Positions 31,805 through 41,778 of a DNA stretch of 45,481 nt are shown here, piece after piece; the stretch's first letter is position 1, and the number at the start of each line of letters is the position of its first letter. Location of the stretch: the NCBI GenBank assembly GCA_947628515.1, contig CANRAG010000006.1, positions 1 through 45,481 of the forward strand, written 5' to 3'. The notes below the pieces were generated by a model that saw nothing but the letters and a program-made list of their open reading frames with translations, made no database searches and was not told the DNA's origin. Origin of the DNA: an uncultured Clostridia bacterium. GTDB lineage: Bacteria > Bacillota > Clostridia > UBA1381. Made by a program: the position numbers and the translations under genes.

Positions 31805-33031
31805 TTAGCCGGAGAGTGAGCCATAATCCTCAAGCAGACGCAATGCCGAATACGCGTACGCGGCGGCGCCGCAATGCAATACCGAATCGTCAAACCGTAC
31901 CTTCGGATGATGCTGGCCGTAGATATATCCGTCGTCAACGCTTCCGGCAACCAAAAACATACTGACTGTGGGAACCTCATGGCTTACAAAGGCGAAATCC
32001 TCGCTGCCTCCGCCCGGTTTTCCGCCTGATATTACCGAAAGGTTTATCGCCTTGCCGCAAAACAGCTCCTTCATATATCTCAATATGTTGTCCGAAAGCT
32101 CCCTGTCGATAATCATGCACGGACAGAAATCGTAAAATTCAACATTGACCTCGCACCTCAAGGCCGCTCCGACTCCCATCGCGATTTCCCGCATACGCGC
32201 CTTTATCAGCTCGCCCACCTTATTATCGGGATCCGTGGTGCGGATTGTTCCCCACATCTCCGCCTTATCCGGAATAACATTCGAAGCCTGTCCCGCCTCA
32301 AAACGCCCCGTGGTAAATACGCCGTAATCATGCGCGTCAATTTCTCGGCTGTTTATTTCCTGAAGCGCGAGATGTATGTGCGCGGCGGCGGTTATAGGAT
32401 CGACCGTCTCATGCGGCACCGAGCCGTGCCCGCCCTTTCCCTGCACGGTTATATGATACTGCTCGCATGACGCCGTGGAAATACCGCCGCCCGCAACCAT
32501 AACAGTCCCCGACTGGAGCGGGAGCCCGGCGGTTACGTGAATCATAACGGCCGCGTCAACATGCGGATTTTCGAGCAGTCCCGACGCGAGCATATCCGGC
32601 GAGCCTTGGAAAATTTCCTCCGCGGGCTGGAACTCCAGCTTAACGGTTCCGCATATCTCATCCTCACGCTCTTTTAAGAGCTTCGCCGCGCCGAGCAGCA
32701 TGGCGGTATGCATATCGTGCCCGCAGCCGTGCATTCTGCCGTCCGTCTCGCTGCGATAGCTAACCTCCGCCTCCTCGCAAATAGGCAAAGCGTCCATATC
32801 CGCGCGCAGAAGAATTGTTTTGCCCGGTCTTTTTCCGCCGCACAGCGCTACAAGTCCGGCTTTGCCCATAGGCACGGGCGCATAGCCGAACTCCTCAAGC
32901 TTTTCCTTTACAAACGCTTTCGTAAAAGTTAAATCAAATCCGACCTCGGGGTGTCTGTGCAGCTTGCGCCGTATGTTTTGAAGCTCCGGCAGGAGCTTTG
33001 CCGCTTCGCTCAATATTTCTTTAACGTCCAT
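31805..33031 (-). CDS. M20-family amidohydrolase (peptidase M20D)
   Basis: A 408-residue di-zinc hydrolase of the hippurate/N-acyl-amino-acid amidohydrolase type. Visible are IRRKLHRHPEVGFDLTFT, LLRADMDALPICE, MHGCGHDMHTAMLLGAA (metal ligands), LEFQPAEE, the dimerisation-domain KGGHGSVPHETVDPITAAA and GGSEDFAFVSHEVP. It removes an acyl group from an amino-acid or related amide. The exact substrate is unknown. AGGAGC precedes the ATG; there is a 100-base gap from the MBL nuclease gene without a convincing promoter or terminator. Confidence 0.93.
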   Translation of the reverse strand: MDVKEILSEAAKLLPELQNIRRKLHRHPEVGFDLTFTKAFVKEKLEEFGYAPVPMGKAGLVALCGGKRPGKTILLRADMDALPICEEAEVSYRSETDGRMHGCGHDMHTAMLLGAAKLLKEREDEICGTVKLEFQPAEEIFQGSPDMLASGLLENPHVDAAVMIHVTAGLPLQSGTVMVAGGGISTASCEQYHITVQGKGGHGSVPHETVDPITAAAHIHLALQEINSREIDAHDYGVFTTGRFEAGQASNVIPDKAEMWGTIRTTDPDNKVGELIKARMREIAMGVGAALRCEVNVEFYDFCPCMIIDRELSDNILRYMKELFCGKAINLSVISGGKPGGGSEDFAFVSHEVPTVSMFLVAGSVDDGYIYGQHHPKVRFDDSVLHCGAAAYAYSALRLLEDYGSLSG

Positions 33032-33131
33032 TCGTCCGCTCCTTTATATCTGAATTTAATTTATTAAATGTCCTCTGATTTCCGACTTAGCCATTCTTTT
33101 CGGGAATAACTCCGTCAGCCGTTTTTACGCA

Positions 33132-34751
33132 TCATTTCTTCTGTTTTGATTTTCGTGCATATTTATCGCATAAATCGTTAACCTGGTCGGTGAATTTCGC
33201 TAATTCCTTATTTGTAAGTCCCCTGTTTAATTCAATAACGGTTTTAAGTCTCTGACACGCTTCCATCAGCCGTTCAAAGGCAAGATTTGCTCTGCGGCGT
33301 CCCGCAGGTACTTTTGTCAGCTTAACGATCTGCCCTCTCGCGCTGTATTCCCCGCTTAACAAATCAAATTCATCTCCGCTGTAAGGAGCGGTCGTAACAA
33401 ATTTTAACTTATTGTATATGGTCTGGGAAAAGCTGTCGCAAACAATGTCGTCCCCGTGATTAACGAATACCTTAACCGGCGGCTTTTCCATGCTGCCGAG
33501 CCAGTTAAGCAGCATATCCCTGTCCGCGTGTCCGCTTATGCCGACAATGGACTCAATCCTTGCCTTTACTTGTATTTCCTCTCCGAACAGACTTACGGAC
33601 TTCGCGCCGTTTATCAGCTTTCGGCCCAATGTCCCCTCCGCCTGATAGCCCACAAAGAGAACGGTACTGTTTTCTTTCCACAAATTATGCTTCAGATGAT
33701 GTCTTATCCGCCCCGCCTCACACATTCCGGACGCTGAAATTATGACCTTTGGAATTAAGTCGGAATTAACAGCCATAGATTCCTCCGTCGTAACGCTCAG
33801 TCTAAGCCCCGGAAAAGAAATGGGATTGATGCCCTTTTGAATAAGTTCCAGCGTTTCACAATCGTAATAGTCGGACAAGTTTTCCTCATATATCTTTGTA
33901 GCCTCCACAGCCAGCGGCGAGTCCACATATACGAGGAAGTTTTCAAAGCCTTTAATCAAACCCTGCTCTTTTATTATGCGGAACAGATACAAAAGCTCCT
34001 GCGTTCTTCCCACCGCAAAGGAGGGTATAACCAGATTTCCGCCTTTAGAGAACGTTTCCCGCATTATCTTTGTAAGCTGAGCTATATAGTCGGGTCTTTC
34101 GCCGTGAAGTCTGTCGCCGTATGTGGACTCTATTACAACATAATCAGCGTACGGCGGATTTTGCGGGTCGCGAATTAAAGGACGGTCAATGTTCCCCAAA
34201 TCCCCCGAAAATAAAATTGTTCGCGTCTCTCCGTTTTCGGATATTGTGAAATGAATACTTGACGAGCCGAGCAAATGTCCGGCGTCGGAAAAACTCACTG
34301 TTATACCGTCAAATATATCGACCGGTCTATTATAGCCGAATGTCTTAAATAATTTCAAAGACTCCTCCGCGTCCCGAACGGTATATATCGGAATATAACG
34401 AGCCGCTCCGGCACGTTCCGCCTTTCTGTTCTGCCACTCGGCTTCCTTTTCCTGAATGTATGCCGAGTCCTGAAGCATGATATTACATAGCCTGCCCGTC
34501 GCCTCCGTGCAGTAGACAGGGCCTCTGTACCCCTTCGCTGCCATAGCCGGTATCATGCCCGAATGGTCAATGTGCGCGTGAGTTAAAAATATAGCGTCAA
34601 TGTCGGACGGCGTTACGGGCAGTTCACAGTTTTTATATGTATCCTCGCCCTGCTCCATACCGCAGTCAATTAAGATGTTCTTTCCGCAGGCCTCAAGCAG
34701 TGTACAGGAGCCTGTAACCTCATGAGCCGCGCCGATAAAAGTCAATTTCAT
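33132..34751 (-). CDS. MBL-fold/beta-CASP RNase-like metallohydrolase
   Basis: A 539-residue protein of the CPSF73/YsH1-like bacterial family of putative RNA-processing nucleases. The metallo-beta-lactamase part has FLTHAHIDHSGMIP (His58, His60, Asp62, His63), DAGHLLGSSSIHF and FSGDLGNIDRPL. The beta-CASP part has ESTYGDRLHG, IPSFAVGRTQELL, SPLAVEAT, ISASGMCEAGRIRHHLK and the RMMBL-like SGHADRDMLLNWL and VFVNHGDD. A basic C-terminal extension follows (RRRANLAFERLMEACQRLK onward). The ATG at 34751 has GGAGGG upstream; the longer frame runs through the tandem repeat at 34781-34859 and is unlikely to be coding. Confidence 0.92.
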   Translation of the reverse strand: MKLTFIGAAHEVTGSCTLLEACGKNILIDCGMEQGEDTYKNCELPVTPSDIDAIFLTHAHIDHSGMIPAMAAKGYRGPVYCTEATGRLCNIMLQDSAYIQEKEAEWQNRKAERAGAARYIPIYTVRDAEESLKLFKTFGYNRPVDIFDGITVSFSDAGHLLGSSSIHFTISENGETRTILFSGDLGNIDRPLIRDPQNPPYADYVVIESTYGDRLHGERPDYIAQLTKIMRETFSKGGNLVIPSFAVGRTQELLYLFRIIKEQGLIKGFENFLVYVDSPLAVEATKIYEENLSDYYDCETLELIQKGINPISFPGLRLSVTTEESMAVNSDLIPKVIISASGMCEAGRIRHHLKHNLWKENSTVLFVGYQAEGTLGRKLINGAKSVSLFGEEIQVKARIESIVGISGHADRDMLLNWLGSMEKPPVKVFVNHGDDIVCDSFSQTIYNKLKFVTTAPYSGDEFDLLSGEYSARGQIVKLTKVPAGRRRANLAFERLMEACQRLKTVIELNRGLTNKELAKFTDQVNDLCDKYARKSKQKK

Positions 34752-34780
34752 AATATCCCTCCATTCCCGCCGTTTAGGAT

Positions 34781-34859
34781 GCATAGTCGAGCAGCGGACA
34801 CTATCCGCGACCAGCCCGGGTTGCATGGGCGAGCAGCGGACATTGTCCGCGACCGATCC
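34781..34859. repeat. Two tandem 37-bp hairpin-forming repeats
   Basis: Two copies with a 42-base period share GCAT-G-CGAGCAGCGGACA then TCCGCGACC. Each contains an inverted repeat GCGGACA-N-TNTCCGC; the second copy is a perfect GCGGACA/TGTCCGC palindrome. They lie in the gap between the P-type ATPase stop and the MBL gene start, resembling REP-type intergenic elements. Confidence 0.75.
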
Positions 34860-34888
34860 TGACGGCGGCGCATTATACCGATTTAAGC

Positions 34889-37537
34889 TTATACATGCTT
34901 GCGGTTACGGAGCATGCCGCTCCGTATAAGTCCCGATAATTTTGAAAGCTCCATTACAATCACGGGAACGAAAATCAGGCCAAGCCCCGAAAGATAAAGC
35001 TGCCACGGCAGAATTACAAGCTTAAACGCAATTCGGAGCGGCGTGAACAGTACGAGCGCCACAAGCAGTACCGATATTAAAGCGGCGCCGTTTAATTTTT
35101 TGTTTGAAAACACACCGATTTTGAAAATCGAGCGATTGCTTCGCATATTATAGGACTGAATAATCTGCGAGAGCGCGAGCACCATAAACGTAAGCGTTCT
35201 GCCACCCTCTATTGTTCCCGTGACATTCTCACCCGCTTTAAATCCGATAAGTGACAAAACCGCGAACATAATGCCCTGCAAAATAACCCGCACTCCGAGT
35301 CCGTTGGCAAATATCCCCTCGTCCTTCGGCTTTGGTTTCCTATCCATTACGTCCGCTTCAACCGCCTCCATACCGAGCGCAATGGCAGGCAGGCTGTCCG
35401 TTACAAGATTTATCCATAAAAGCTGCATGGAAAGAAGCGGAGTTTTATGCCACAGCAGCATTGCCGCGAACACAACTATAACCTCGCCTATATTGGTTCC
35501 GAGTAAAAATCCGATAACCTTTTTTATATTCGCGTAAATACCGCGCCCCTCGCGCACGGCCTCGACAATAGTCGCAAAGTTATCGTCGGTGAGAGTCATA
35601 TCCGCCGCGCCCTTCGCGACATCCGTGCCCGTAATGCCCATGGCGCAGCCAATATCGGCCGCTTTGAGCGCGGGAGCGTCATTTACTCCGTCGCCCGTCA
35701 TAGAAACGACCTGACCTTTTCTCTGCCATGCCTTTACAATTCGGATTTTATTCTCCGGCGACACGCGGGCGTAAACGGATATTTTCTCAACCGTTTTGTC
35801 AAGCTCCGTATCCGTCATAGCGTCCAGCTCCGCGCCCGTGACCGCCATATCGCCCTTTTGTAAAATCCCAAGCTCCCTTGCAATGGCGGATGCCGTTACG
35901 ACATGGTCGCCGGTAATCATAACGGGTTTGATCCCCGCCCTTCTGCAAACCGCGACCGCCGCCTTCGCCTCCGGTCTGGGAGGATCGATCATTCCTAACA
36001 ACCCCATAAATGTAAGCCCGTTCTCAAGCTCGTCGGATGTGGGATTTTCGAAAACGACGTCAATTTCTTTATAGCCCACTGCAAGAACGCGGAGAGCTTT
36101 TTCGCTCATCTCCTCCGTTATCCTCTTTGCATCAGCCAAATCGCCGGAAACACAGCGGGCGGCCATAACGTCAAACGCGCCCTTGACAATAACGATATTC
36201 TTACCGTCAATTCTATTGATTGTCGTCATAAGCTTCCTGTCCGAATCAAACGGAATTCCGCCCAGACGCGGATATTTTTCGGAGAGCTCCTCTTTTGGCA
36301 TACCGTTTTTATGCGCCGCAAGAACAATAGCCGTTTCGGTCGGATCGCCGATATGCTGTTCCTCGCCACCGTTAAAGACAACCGAGCCGTCACAGCAAAG
36401 CGCGCCGTATTTTAACAGCTTTTTTATCTCGTCACCGCAAAAGCTTGAAATATCCTCGGCAGCTGATTGTCCGTCATAATATGCTTTTACCAAAGTCATG
36501 CGGTTCTGCGTGAGAGTTCCGGTCTTATCCGAACAGATAATGGACGCGCTGCCCAGAGTTTCCACCGCCGGAAGCCGGCGGATCAGCGCGTTGCGCTTAA
36601 CCATGCGCTGAACGCCGATTGAAAGAACAATGGTGACAATGGCGGGCAGACCTTCGGGAATTGCCGATACCGCAAGAGATACGGCAGTCATAAATATTTC
36701 CATAACGGGTATACCGTTCGCAATACCCACAACGAAAATAACCGCGCATGCGGCAAGCGCGAGAAAGCCTAAATATTTACCGAACTGCGCAAGCTTCTCC
36801 TGCAGCGGCGTCTGCCCCTCCTCCTCGTTATCCAAAAGGTTCGCGATTTTACCCATTTCGGTATCCATACCCGTAGCGGTAACCACCGCCACCGCCGTGC
36901 CGTAAGTAACAGAGCAGCCCGAAAAAACCATATTGCTTCTGTCGCCCAGCGGCGCGTTCTCCTCTATCTCCGCGTCAGCGTCCTTTTCCGACGGAACCGA
37001 TTCGCCCGTGAGAGCGGACTCCTCGCTTTTTAGGCTGACGCTTTCTATAAGTCTCGCGTCGGCGGGGATAAAATCGCCGGCCTCCAGACGGATAATATCG
37101 CCCGGCACAAGCTCGGACGCGTCTATAATTTTCTCCTCGCCGTCCCGCAATACCCGCGCATGGGCTGCGGACATGCTTTTTAACGCGTCAAGAGCCTTTT
37201 CCGCTTTGCTTTCCTGCATAACGCCCATCACGGCGTTAAGTATGACAATAAGCAAAATCAAAGCAGGCTCAAAAAACTCTTTGGGATTGCCCTCGGCGCA
37301 AGCTATCGCAAACGATATAATCGCCGCCGCAATCAGAATGAGTATCATAGCGTCCTTAAACTGCTCAAAAAAACGCTGTGTATTGGTTTTCTTTTTCTTT
37401 TCCTTCAATTTGTTCGGACCGTATTGTTCTTTAAGCTCCGCCGCCCTGTCGCTGCTTAAACCTCTCTTTTTGTCTGTGTTAAGAAGCTCCAAAACCGAGT
37501 CCCTCGTCTGACTGAAAAACTGCAACAACAACTCCAC
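34889..37537 (-). CDS. Calcium-type P-type ATPase (P2 class)
   Basis: An 882-residue cation pump with the P2 ATPase layout: cation-ATPase N-domain ([20 protein letters not shown]), actuator motif TGES (177-180), PEGLP in membrane helix 4 (294-298), phosphorylation site [10 protein letters not shown] (Asp337), nucleotide-binding [23 protein letters not shown], and the C-terminal helices with [20 protein letters not shown] together with the NLVTD helix fits Ca2+ export. The first codon at 37537 is GTG overlapping its own purine-rich site; one of the TTG codons that follow may be the true start. It is 137 bases upstream of the MBL gene, separated by tandem hairpins. Confidence 0.94.
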   Translation of the reverse strand: MELLLQFFSQTRDSVLELLNTDKKRGLSSDRAAELKEQYGPNKLKEKKKKTNTQRFFEQFKDAMILILIAAAIISFAIACAEGNPKEFFEPALILLIVILNAVMGVMQESKAEKALDALKSMSAAHARVLRDGEEKIIDASELVPGDIIRLEAGDFIPADARLIESVSLKSEESALTGESVPSEKDADAEIEENAPLGDRSNMVFSGCSVTYGTAVAVVTATGMDTEMGKIANLLDNEEEGQTPLQEKLAQFGKYLGFLALAACAVIFVVGIANGIPVMEIFMTAVSLAVSAIPEGLPAIVTIVLSIGVQRMVKRNALIRRLPAVETLGSASIICSDKTGTLTQNRMTLVKAYYDGQSAAEDISSFCGDEIKKLLKYGALCCDGSVVFNGGEEQHIGDPTETAIVLAAHKNGMPKEELSEKYPRLGGIPFDSDRKLMTTINRIDGKNIVIVKGAFDVMAARCVSGDLADAKRITEEMSEKALRVLAVGYKEIDVVFENPTSDELENGLTFMGLLGMIDPPRPEAKAAVAVCRRAGIKPVMITGDHVVTASAIARELGILQKGDMAVTGAELDAMTDTELDKTVEKISVYARVSPENKIRIVKAWQRKGQVVSMTGDGVNDAPALKAADIGCAMGITGTDVAKGAADMTLTDDNFATIVEAVREGRGIYANIKKVIGFLLGTNIGEVIVVFAAMLLWHKTPLLSMQLLWINLVTDSLPAIALGMEAVEADVMDRKPKPKDEGIFANGLGVRVILQGIMFAVLSLIGFKAGENVTGTIEGGRTLTFMVLALSQIIQSYNMRSNRSIFKIGVFSNKKLNGAALISVLLVALVLFTPLRIAFKLVILPWQLYLSGLGLIFVPVIVMELSKLSGLIRSGMLRNRKHV

Positions 37538-37576
37538 CTTTCGTAAATCCCGTTAAGACCAAGACAAATATCCGAT

Positions 37577-37604
37577 TTTATATTAATATATTTATTATTA
37601 TCAA
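37577..37604 (-). promoter_or_regulatory. Candidate promoter of the P-type ATPase gene
   Basis: TTGATA (37599-37604), 16-base AT-rich spacer, TATAAA (37577-37582) on the minus strand. Confidence 0.6.
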
Positions 37605-37633
37605 AACATGGGGCGTAAAATGCATGTTATCCG

Positions 37634-37680
37634 AATAATAGTCTATCGATTACCGCGCGTTATCCGGCATGGCTTGTCTT
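37634..37680. repeat. GTTAC-type dispersed repeat, degenerate copy F
   Basis: Retains the core ATCGATTACCGCGCGTTATC and a flanking AATAGTCTAT seen in the other copies, but the termini are lost. It lies in the proS-ATPase gap. Confidence 0.5.
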
Positions 37681-37781
37681 ATTATAAATCCATTGTTGTA
37701 CAGTGTCGCCCGCGCGCGTTTAAAACTCCCGCGCAATGAATTTCCCACTCATGCGCCCCGCAAGCTCCCATGTGCGCCAAA

Positions 37782-37813
37782 GGGGACCGAGCCGGCTATA
37801 CGCGGCGGTCCCC
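37782..37813 (-). terminator. Hairpin/terminator after proS
   Basis: Eight-bp stem GGGGACCG/CGGTCCCC with inner CCG/CGG pairs, 18 bases past the proS stop. The T-run is short (TTT), so termination strength is uncertain. Confidence 0.55.
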
Positions 37814-37831
37814 TCGCTTCTTAACTGTTCT

Positions 37832-39538
37832 TTATTTATTTGCGGTTACGAACTCTATAACCTTCGATACCGCCTCGTCAATACTCATCTCAACCGCGCT
37901 GTCCATTGTTCTTTCCTTGTATTCGACAATGCCCTCTCCGACCTTCTTGCCGACTACAACCCTTACGGGAATACCTATAAGGTCAGCGTCCTTAAACTTA
38001 ACGCCCGCGCGTTCCTTACGGTCGTCAATGATCGTTTCTATACCCGCCGCGTTAAGAGCGTCATAGAGCTTTTCGGCCTCCGCCGTCTGCTGCTCGTTTT
38101 TGTAATTTGCCGCAACCACGATTGCCTGATACGGCGCAATTGACACCGGCCACTTGATACCGTTATCGTCATGCATTTGCTCCACCGCCGCCGCAAGACA
38201 GCGCGTAACACCGATACCGTAGCTGCCCATAACCACCGTGTTCTGCTTTCCGTTCTCGTCAAGATATTTCAAGCCGAGCGCGTCGGAATACTTTGTGCCG
38301 AGCTTGAAGATATGACCTACCTCAATTCCCTGCTCCGACTTAATTTTTCCGCCGCACTTCGGACATTCGTCGCCGGTTACAACAACGCGGATATCCGCGA
38401 TTACATCAGCTTCAAAATCACGGTCAATATTTACATTTTTATAGTGCATATCCGTTTCGTTCGCGCCTACGACAAAGTTCTGCATCATAGCCACTTCCTT
38501 ATCGACATATACCGGAATACCGAGATTTACCGGCCCCGCAAAGCCCACCTTCGCATGGGTAATCTCCGTTACCTTCTCCGGCTGCGCAAGCTCCAAATCG
38601 TCTGTGCAGCCGACAAGGTTTTTGAGCTTAACCTCGTTCACATCCCTGTCGCCGCGCACCATGGCCGCGATATACTTGTCGTCAGCCTTATATATTATCG
38701 TCTTTGCAAAATTTGTCTCGCTGACGCCGAGGAACCTGACAAGCTCCTCTATTGTGCGGGCGTTCGGGGTTTCTATTTTCTCCATGGGAAGATCGCCCGA
38801 AATCTGCGCGACCTTAGTCGGCACGCACTCGCACTTTTCATAGTTCGCCGCGTAGCCGCACTTATCGCAGTACGCTATGCCGTCCTCGCCCACCGGCGAC
38901 TTAACCATGAATTCCTGCGAGCCGCTGCCGCCCATCGCGCCGCTGTCCGCGTCAACAATCGTGAAGTCAAGTCCGAGACGTGTAAATATTCTCTTGTACG
39001 CGTCATACATCTTTTTGTACGACTCGTCCAGTCCCTTCTCGTCAAGGTCAAAGCTGTACGCGTCCTTCATTATGAACTCGCGGCTTCTTATAATACCGAA
39101 GCGCGGGCGCGCCTCGTCGCGATACTTCGTCTGGATTTGATACAGCGTCATGGGATATTCCCTGTACGACTTTACATTATCTATAACGCACTGCGTAAAA
39201 AGCTCCTCATGCGTGGGTCCGAGACAGAAATCCCTGTCGTTTCTGTCCCTTAATCTGAACATGCTCGGCCCGAAAACATCCCACCGTCCGGAAGCCTGAT
39301 AAGCCTCCGCCGGCAGAAGCGCCGACATCAAAAGCTCCTGGGCGCCGGCTCTGTCCATCTCCTCGCGGATTATATCCTGAACCTTGCGCAGAGTTCTTAG
39401 TCCAAGCGGAAGGTACGAATATACGCCCGACGCAAGCTTTCTGATAATACCCGCCCGAAGCATTAACTGATGACTTGCTATTTCCGCCTCGGCCGGCACC
39501 TCGCGAAGCGTCGGCATTAAAAGTTTTGACATTCTCAT
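37832..39538 (-). CDS. proS: Prolyl-tRNA synthetase (bacterial type with editing domain)
   Basis: A 568-residue class II aminoacyl-tRNA synthetase. The start [20 protein letters not shown] is followed by [22 protein letters not shown], motif 2 [21 protein letters not shown], a YbaK-like Ala-tRNA editing insertion (about 225-410) with paired CxxC motifs (YCDKCGY, CPKCGG), motif 3 [12 protein letters not shown] and the anticodon-binding domain (about 470-568). It lies 20 bases downstream of argB with no terminator between, so it is probably in the argCB transcript. Confidence 0.97.
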   Translation of the reverse strand: MRMSKLLMPTLREVPAEAEIASHQLMLRAGIIRKLASGVYSYLPLGLRTLRKVQDIIREEMDRAGAQELLMSALLPAEAYQASGRWDVFGPSMFRLRDRNDRDFCLGPTHEELFTQCVIDNVKSYREYPMTLYQIQTKYRDEARPRFGIIRSREFIMKDAYSFDLDEKGLDESYKKMYDAYKRIFTRLGLDFTIVDADSGAMGGSGSQEFMVKSPVGEDGIAYCDKCGYAANYEKCECVPTKVAQISGDLPMEKIETPNARTIEELVRFLGVSETNFAKTIIYKADDKYIAAMVRGDRDVNEVKLKNLVGCTDDLELAQPEKVTEITHAKVGFAGPVNLGIPVYVDKEVAMMQNFVVGANETDMHYKNVNIDRDFEADVIADIRVVVTGDECPKCGGKIKSEQGIEVGHIFKLGTKYSDALGLKYLDENGKQNTVVMGSYGIGVTRCLAAAVEQMHDDNGIKWPVSIAPYQAIVVAANYKNEQQTAEAEKLYDALNAAGIETIIDDRKERAGVKFKDADLIGIPVRVVVGKKVGEGIVEYKERTMDSAVEMSIDEAVSKVIEFVTANK

Positions 39539-39558
39539 AATACAGTAATTCCTTTCAA

Positions 39559-40431
39559 TTAATATCTGTCGCTCTTAATCAAAGAGCCTATTCCCGATTT
39601 TGTAAATATTTCAAGCAGCAGACAGTGCGGAATACGTCCGTCAATTATATGAACGCCGGTTACGCCCTTGTTTATCGCCTCAATGCAGCCCTTGACCTTC
39701 GGTATCATGCCGCCATTAATCACGCCGCTCTCTATCATGTCGTTTATCTGCTCTATACCCGCCTCATAAATGATATTTCCCTCAGAGTCCTTTATTCCCT
39801 CAACATCTGTCAAAAGGATAAGCTTCTCCGCCTGCACTGCCGCCGCAACCTCCGCCGCGACCGTATCGGCGTTCACATTATAACTGTTGCCGTCCTCGTC
39901 GGTGCCTATTGGCGCGATAACCGGAATCCACTGGTCATTGCAAAGCATATCGAGTATGCAGCGCTTAACATGCTTAATCCTGCCGACAAAGCCTATGTCC
40001 ACTTCCGTGCCGTCCGCAACCGCTTTCTGCTTTTCACATTCTATAAACGACGCGTCAATACCGCTTATGCCTATGGCGCGGCCTCCCTTCTTATTGAGCA
40101 GCGCCACAATCTCTTTGTTGGTCTTTCCTATAAGCACCTGCTGCGCAACCTTGACGGTGACCTCGTCGGTAACCCGCAAGCCGTTAACAAACCTGCTCTT
40201 TATACCCTTTTCGCTAAGCGCCTTCGATATGTCCGGGCCTCCGCCGTGGACAACAATCGGGTTTAAGCCGATGAACTTCAAAAGCGTTATGTCCTCCATA
40301 ACCTGATTTTTACGCTCCTCGTTTATCATGGCATTGCCGCCGTATTTAATAACTACGGTCTTTCCGGCAAACCTCTGTATGTACGGAAGCGCGTCGATAA
40401 GAATTTGCGCCTTTTTAATCAATTCCTCCAA
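39559..40431 (-). CDS. argB: Acetylglutamate kinase
   Basis: Second step of arginine synthesis: phosphorylates N-acetylglutamate. The 290-residue protein has [35 protein letters not shown] and LLTDVEGI, and ends with the [15 protein letters not shown] block. The start is TTG at 40431 with GAGGG 8 bases upstream; no ATG is available nearby. It is 31 bases after argC. The N-terminal helix ([20 protein letters not shown]) resembles arginine-sensitive hexameric forms. Confidence 0.96.
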   Translation of the reverse strand: MEELIKKAQILIDALPYIQRFAGKTVVIKYGGNAMINEERKNQVMEDITLLKFIGLNPIVVHGGGPDISKALSEKGIKSRFVNGLRVTDEVTVKVAQQVLIGKTNKEIVALLNKKGGRAIGISGIDASFIECEKQKAVADGTEVDIGFVGRIKHVKRCILDMLCNDQWIPVIAPIGTDEDGNSYNVNADTVAAEVAAAVQAEKLILLTDVEGIKDSEGNIIYEAGIEQINDMIESGVINGGMIPKVKGCIEAINKGVTGVHIIDGRIPHCLLLEIFTKSGIGSLIKSDRY

Positions 40432-40462
40432 TTTTACAGCCCTCTTTCCTTAATATAACAAA

Positions 40463-41500
40463 TTACAGATAAAATCCCGCGTTGGCGATGCCTGTCTTTT
40501 CGTCAAGTCCGAACATTAAATTCATATTCTGAACCGCCTGTCCCGCCGCGCCCTTGTAAATATTATCTATCGCCGAAACTATAACCGCGCGGTTAAGCCG
40601 CGTGTCGGCAACCATACCTATATCAACAAAATTCGAGCCGGCCACATGCTTTGTCTCCGGCAGCTTCCCCGCGTCCTTGACGCGCACAAAATACTCATCC
40701 TTATAAAATTCCTTATAAATCTCCACAAGCTCCTCGGTTGTGCTCTTCTTTTTGAGATTTATATAAATTGTAGCAAGTATGCCGCGCTTCTGCGGGATCA
40801 GATGCGGGGTGAAAGAAATCATGACCTCCCTGCCCGCCGCCTTTGAAAGCTCCTGCTCTATCTCCGATGTGTGCCTGTGCGCTGCAACCTTGTACGCCTT
40901 CGTGTTCTCCGTACATTCACAGAAATGATACGCGAGGCCAAGGCCTCTGCCCGCGCCCGTAACACCCGACTTCGCATCGACAATCACGTTATCGCTGCTG
41001 CCTATACCGCTTGCCAGAAGCGGATACGCTCCGAGAATGGAACAGGTGGTGTAACAGCCCGGATTACCTATAAGCCGCGCTGTTTTAATCTTTTCACGGT
41101 ACAGCTCCGGCATACCGTAAACGCTTTCTGCCAAAAGCTCCGGAGAGGAATGTTTCTGGTTATACCACTTCTCATATACCTCTATGTCGTCATAACGGAA
41201 ATCGCCGCTTAAATCTATGACCTTCAATCCCTTTTCTATAAGCGACGGAATTACATCCTTTGAAGCGCCGTGCGGAAGCGCGGTAAACGCAACGTCGCAC
41301 ATTGCGACTCTTGACAAATCAAGCTTTTCGCACGTCAAATCCAGCACATGCGCAAAATTGCCGTAAACCTCGGATATGGGCTGTCCGTCAAAGCTCTGAG
41401 AGCCGAGAATTTCAAGCTCAACATCCGGATGCGCGGAAAGAATTCTTGTAAGCTCGATACCGGCATAGCCCGTGGCTCCCAAAACCGCTGCCTTTATCAT
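40463..41500 (-). CDS. argC: N-acetyl-gamma-glutamyl-phosphate reductase
   Basis: Third arginine step: NADPH-dependent reduction to the semialdehyde. The 345-residue protein has the nucleotide-binding LGATGYAGIELTRIL, FTALPHGASKD, IDLSGDFRYDD, the active-site LIGNPGCYTT (Cys149) and the AYKVAAHRHTSEIEQEL His region. It is the first gene of argC-argB-proS and follows a promoter overlapped by two ARG boxes. The remaining arginine genes are not in the window. Confidence 0.97.
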   Translation of the reverse strand: MIKAAVLGATGYAGIELTRILSAHPDVELEILGSQSFDGQPISEVYGNFAHVLDLTCEKLDLSRVAMCDVAFTALPHGASKDVIPSLIEKGLKVIDLSGDFRYDDIEVYEKWYNQKHSSPELLAESVYGMPELYREKIKTARLIGNPGCYTTCSILGAYPLLASGIGSSDNVIVDAKSGVTGAGRGLGLAYHFCECTENTKAYKVAAHRHTSEIEQELSKAAGREVMISFTPHLIPQKRGILATIYINLKKKSTTEELVEIYKEFYKDEYFVRVKDAGKLPETKHVAGSNFVDIGMVADTRLNRAVIVSAIDNIYKGAAGQAVQNMNLMFGLDEKTGIANAGFYL

Positions 41501-41521
41501 ATTGTAACCCTCTTTCGATTT

Positions 41522-41566
41522 ATGAATAAATATTCAATTATAATGTATAATATTCGTATGCGGCAA
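41522..41566 (-). promoter_or_regulatory. argC promoter with tandem ArgR/AhrC ARG boxes
   Basis: Promoter on the minus strand: TTGCCG (41561-41566), 18-base spacer, TATAAT (41537-41542). Two 17-base boxes of ARG-box type, ATGAATAAATATTCAAT (41522-41538) and ATGTATAATATTCGTAT (41543-41559), have centres 21 bases apart, two helical turns. The second sits between -35 and -10 and the first touches the -10 and start site, the classical arrangement for arginine repression. Confidence 0.82.
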
Positions 41567-41665
41567 TAGCATACCATCTTAAAGTATTCTACCACACTAC
41601 AAGTGTTTTGTAAAGAGTAAAGTTGAAAAATTATGAATATTTTCGGCAATATTTTCAGCGGATAC

Positions 41666-41700
41666 AAAAAGACACAGCCCATTTATAATTCGGCTGTGTC
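41666..41700 (-). terminator. Terminator of the CTG-start surface protein gene
   Basis: Nine-bp stem GACACAGCC/GGCTGTGTC with a 12-base loop, followed by five T residues on the minus strand. Repeat copy B lies between the stop codon and this hairpin. Confidence 0.85.
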
Positions 41701-41710
41701 CTCTATTTTT

Positions 41711-41778
41711 GTTACAGTTTACCTATCGACTAAGTTAAAGAATACCGCGCAGTAATCGATTCATAGCCGAATAGTAAC
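41711..41778. repeat. GTTAC-type dispersed repeat, copy B (68 bp, both ends intact)
   Basis: Runs from GTTACAGTTTACCTATCG to GCCGAATAGTAAC, with the core CGCGCAGTAATCGATTCA. Its last base is immediately next to the stop codon (41779-41781) of the minus-strand surface-protein gene. Confidence 0.75.

Noticed and set aside
34752..34826. N-terminal extension of the MBL nuclease
   Set aside because: It overlaps the tandem hairpin repeats, and the ATG at 34751 has an ideal ribosome-binding site and the expected family N-terminus.
40646..40846. Small plus-strand frames opposite argC, argB and proS
   Set aside because: All are antisense shadows without ribosome-binding sites; the minus-strand products are unambiguous.
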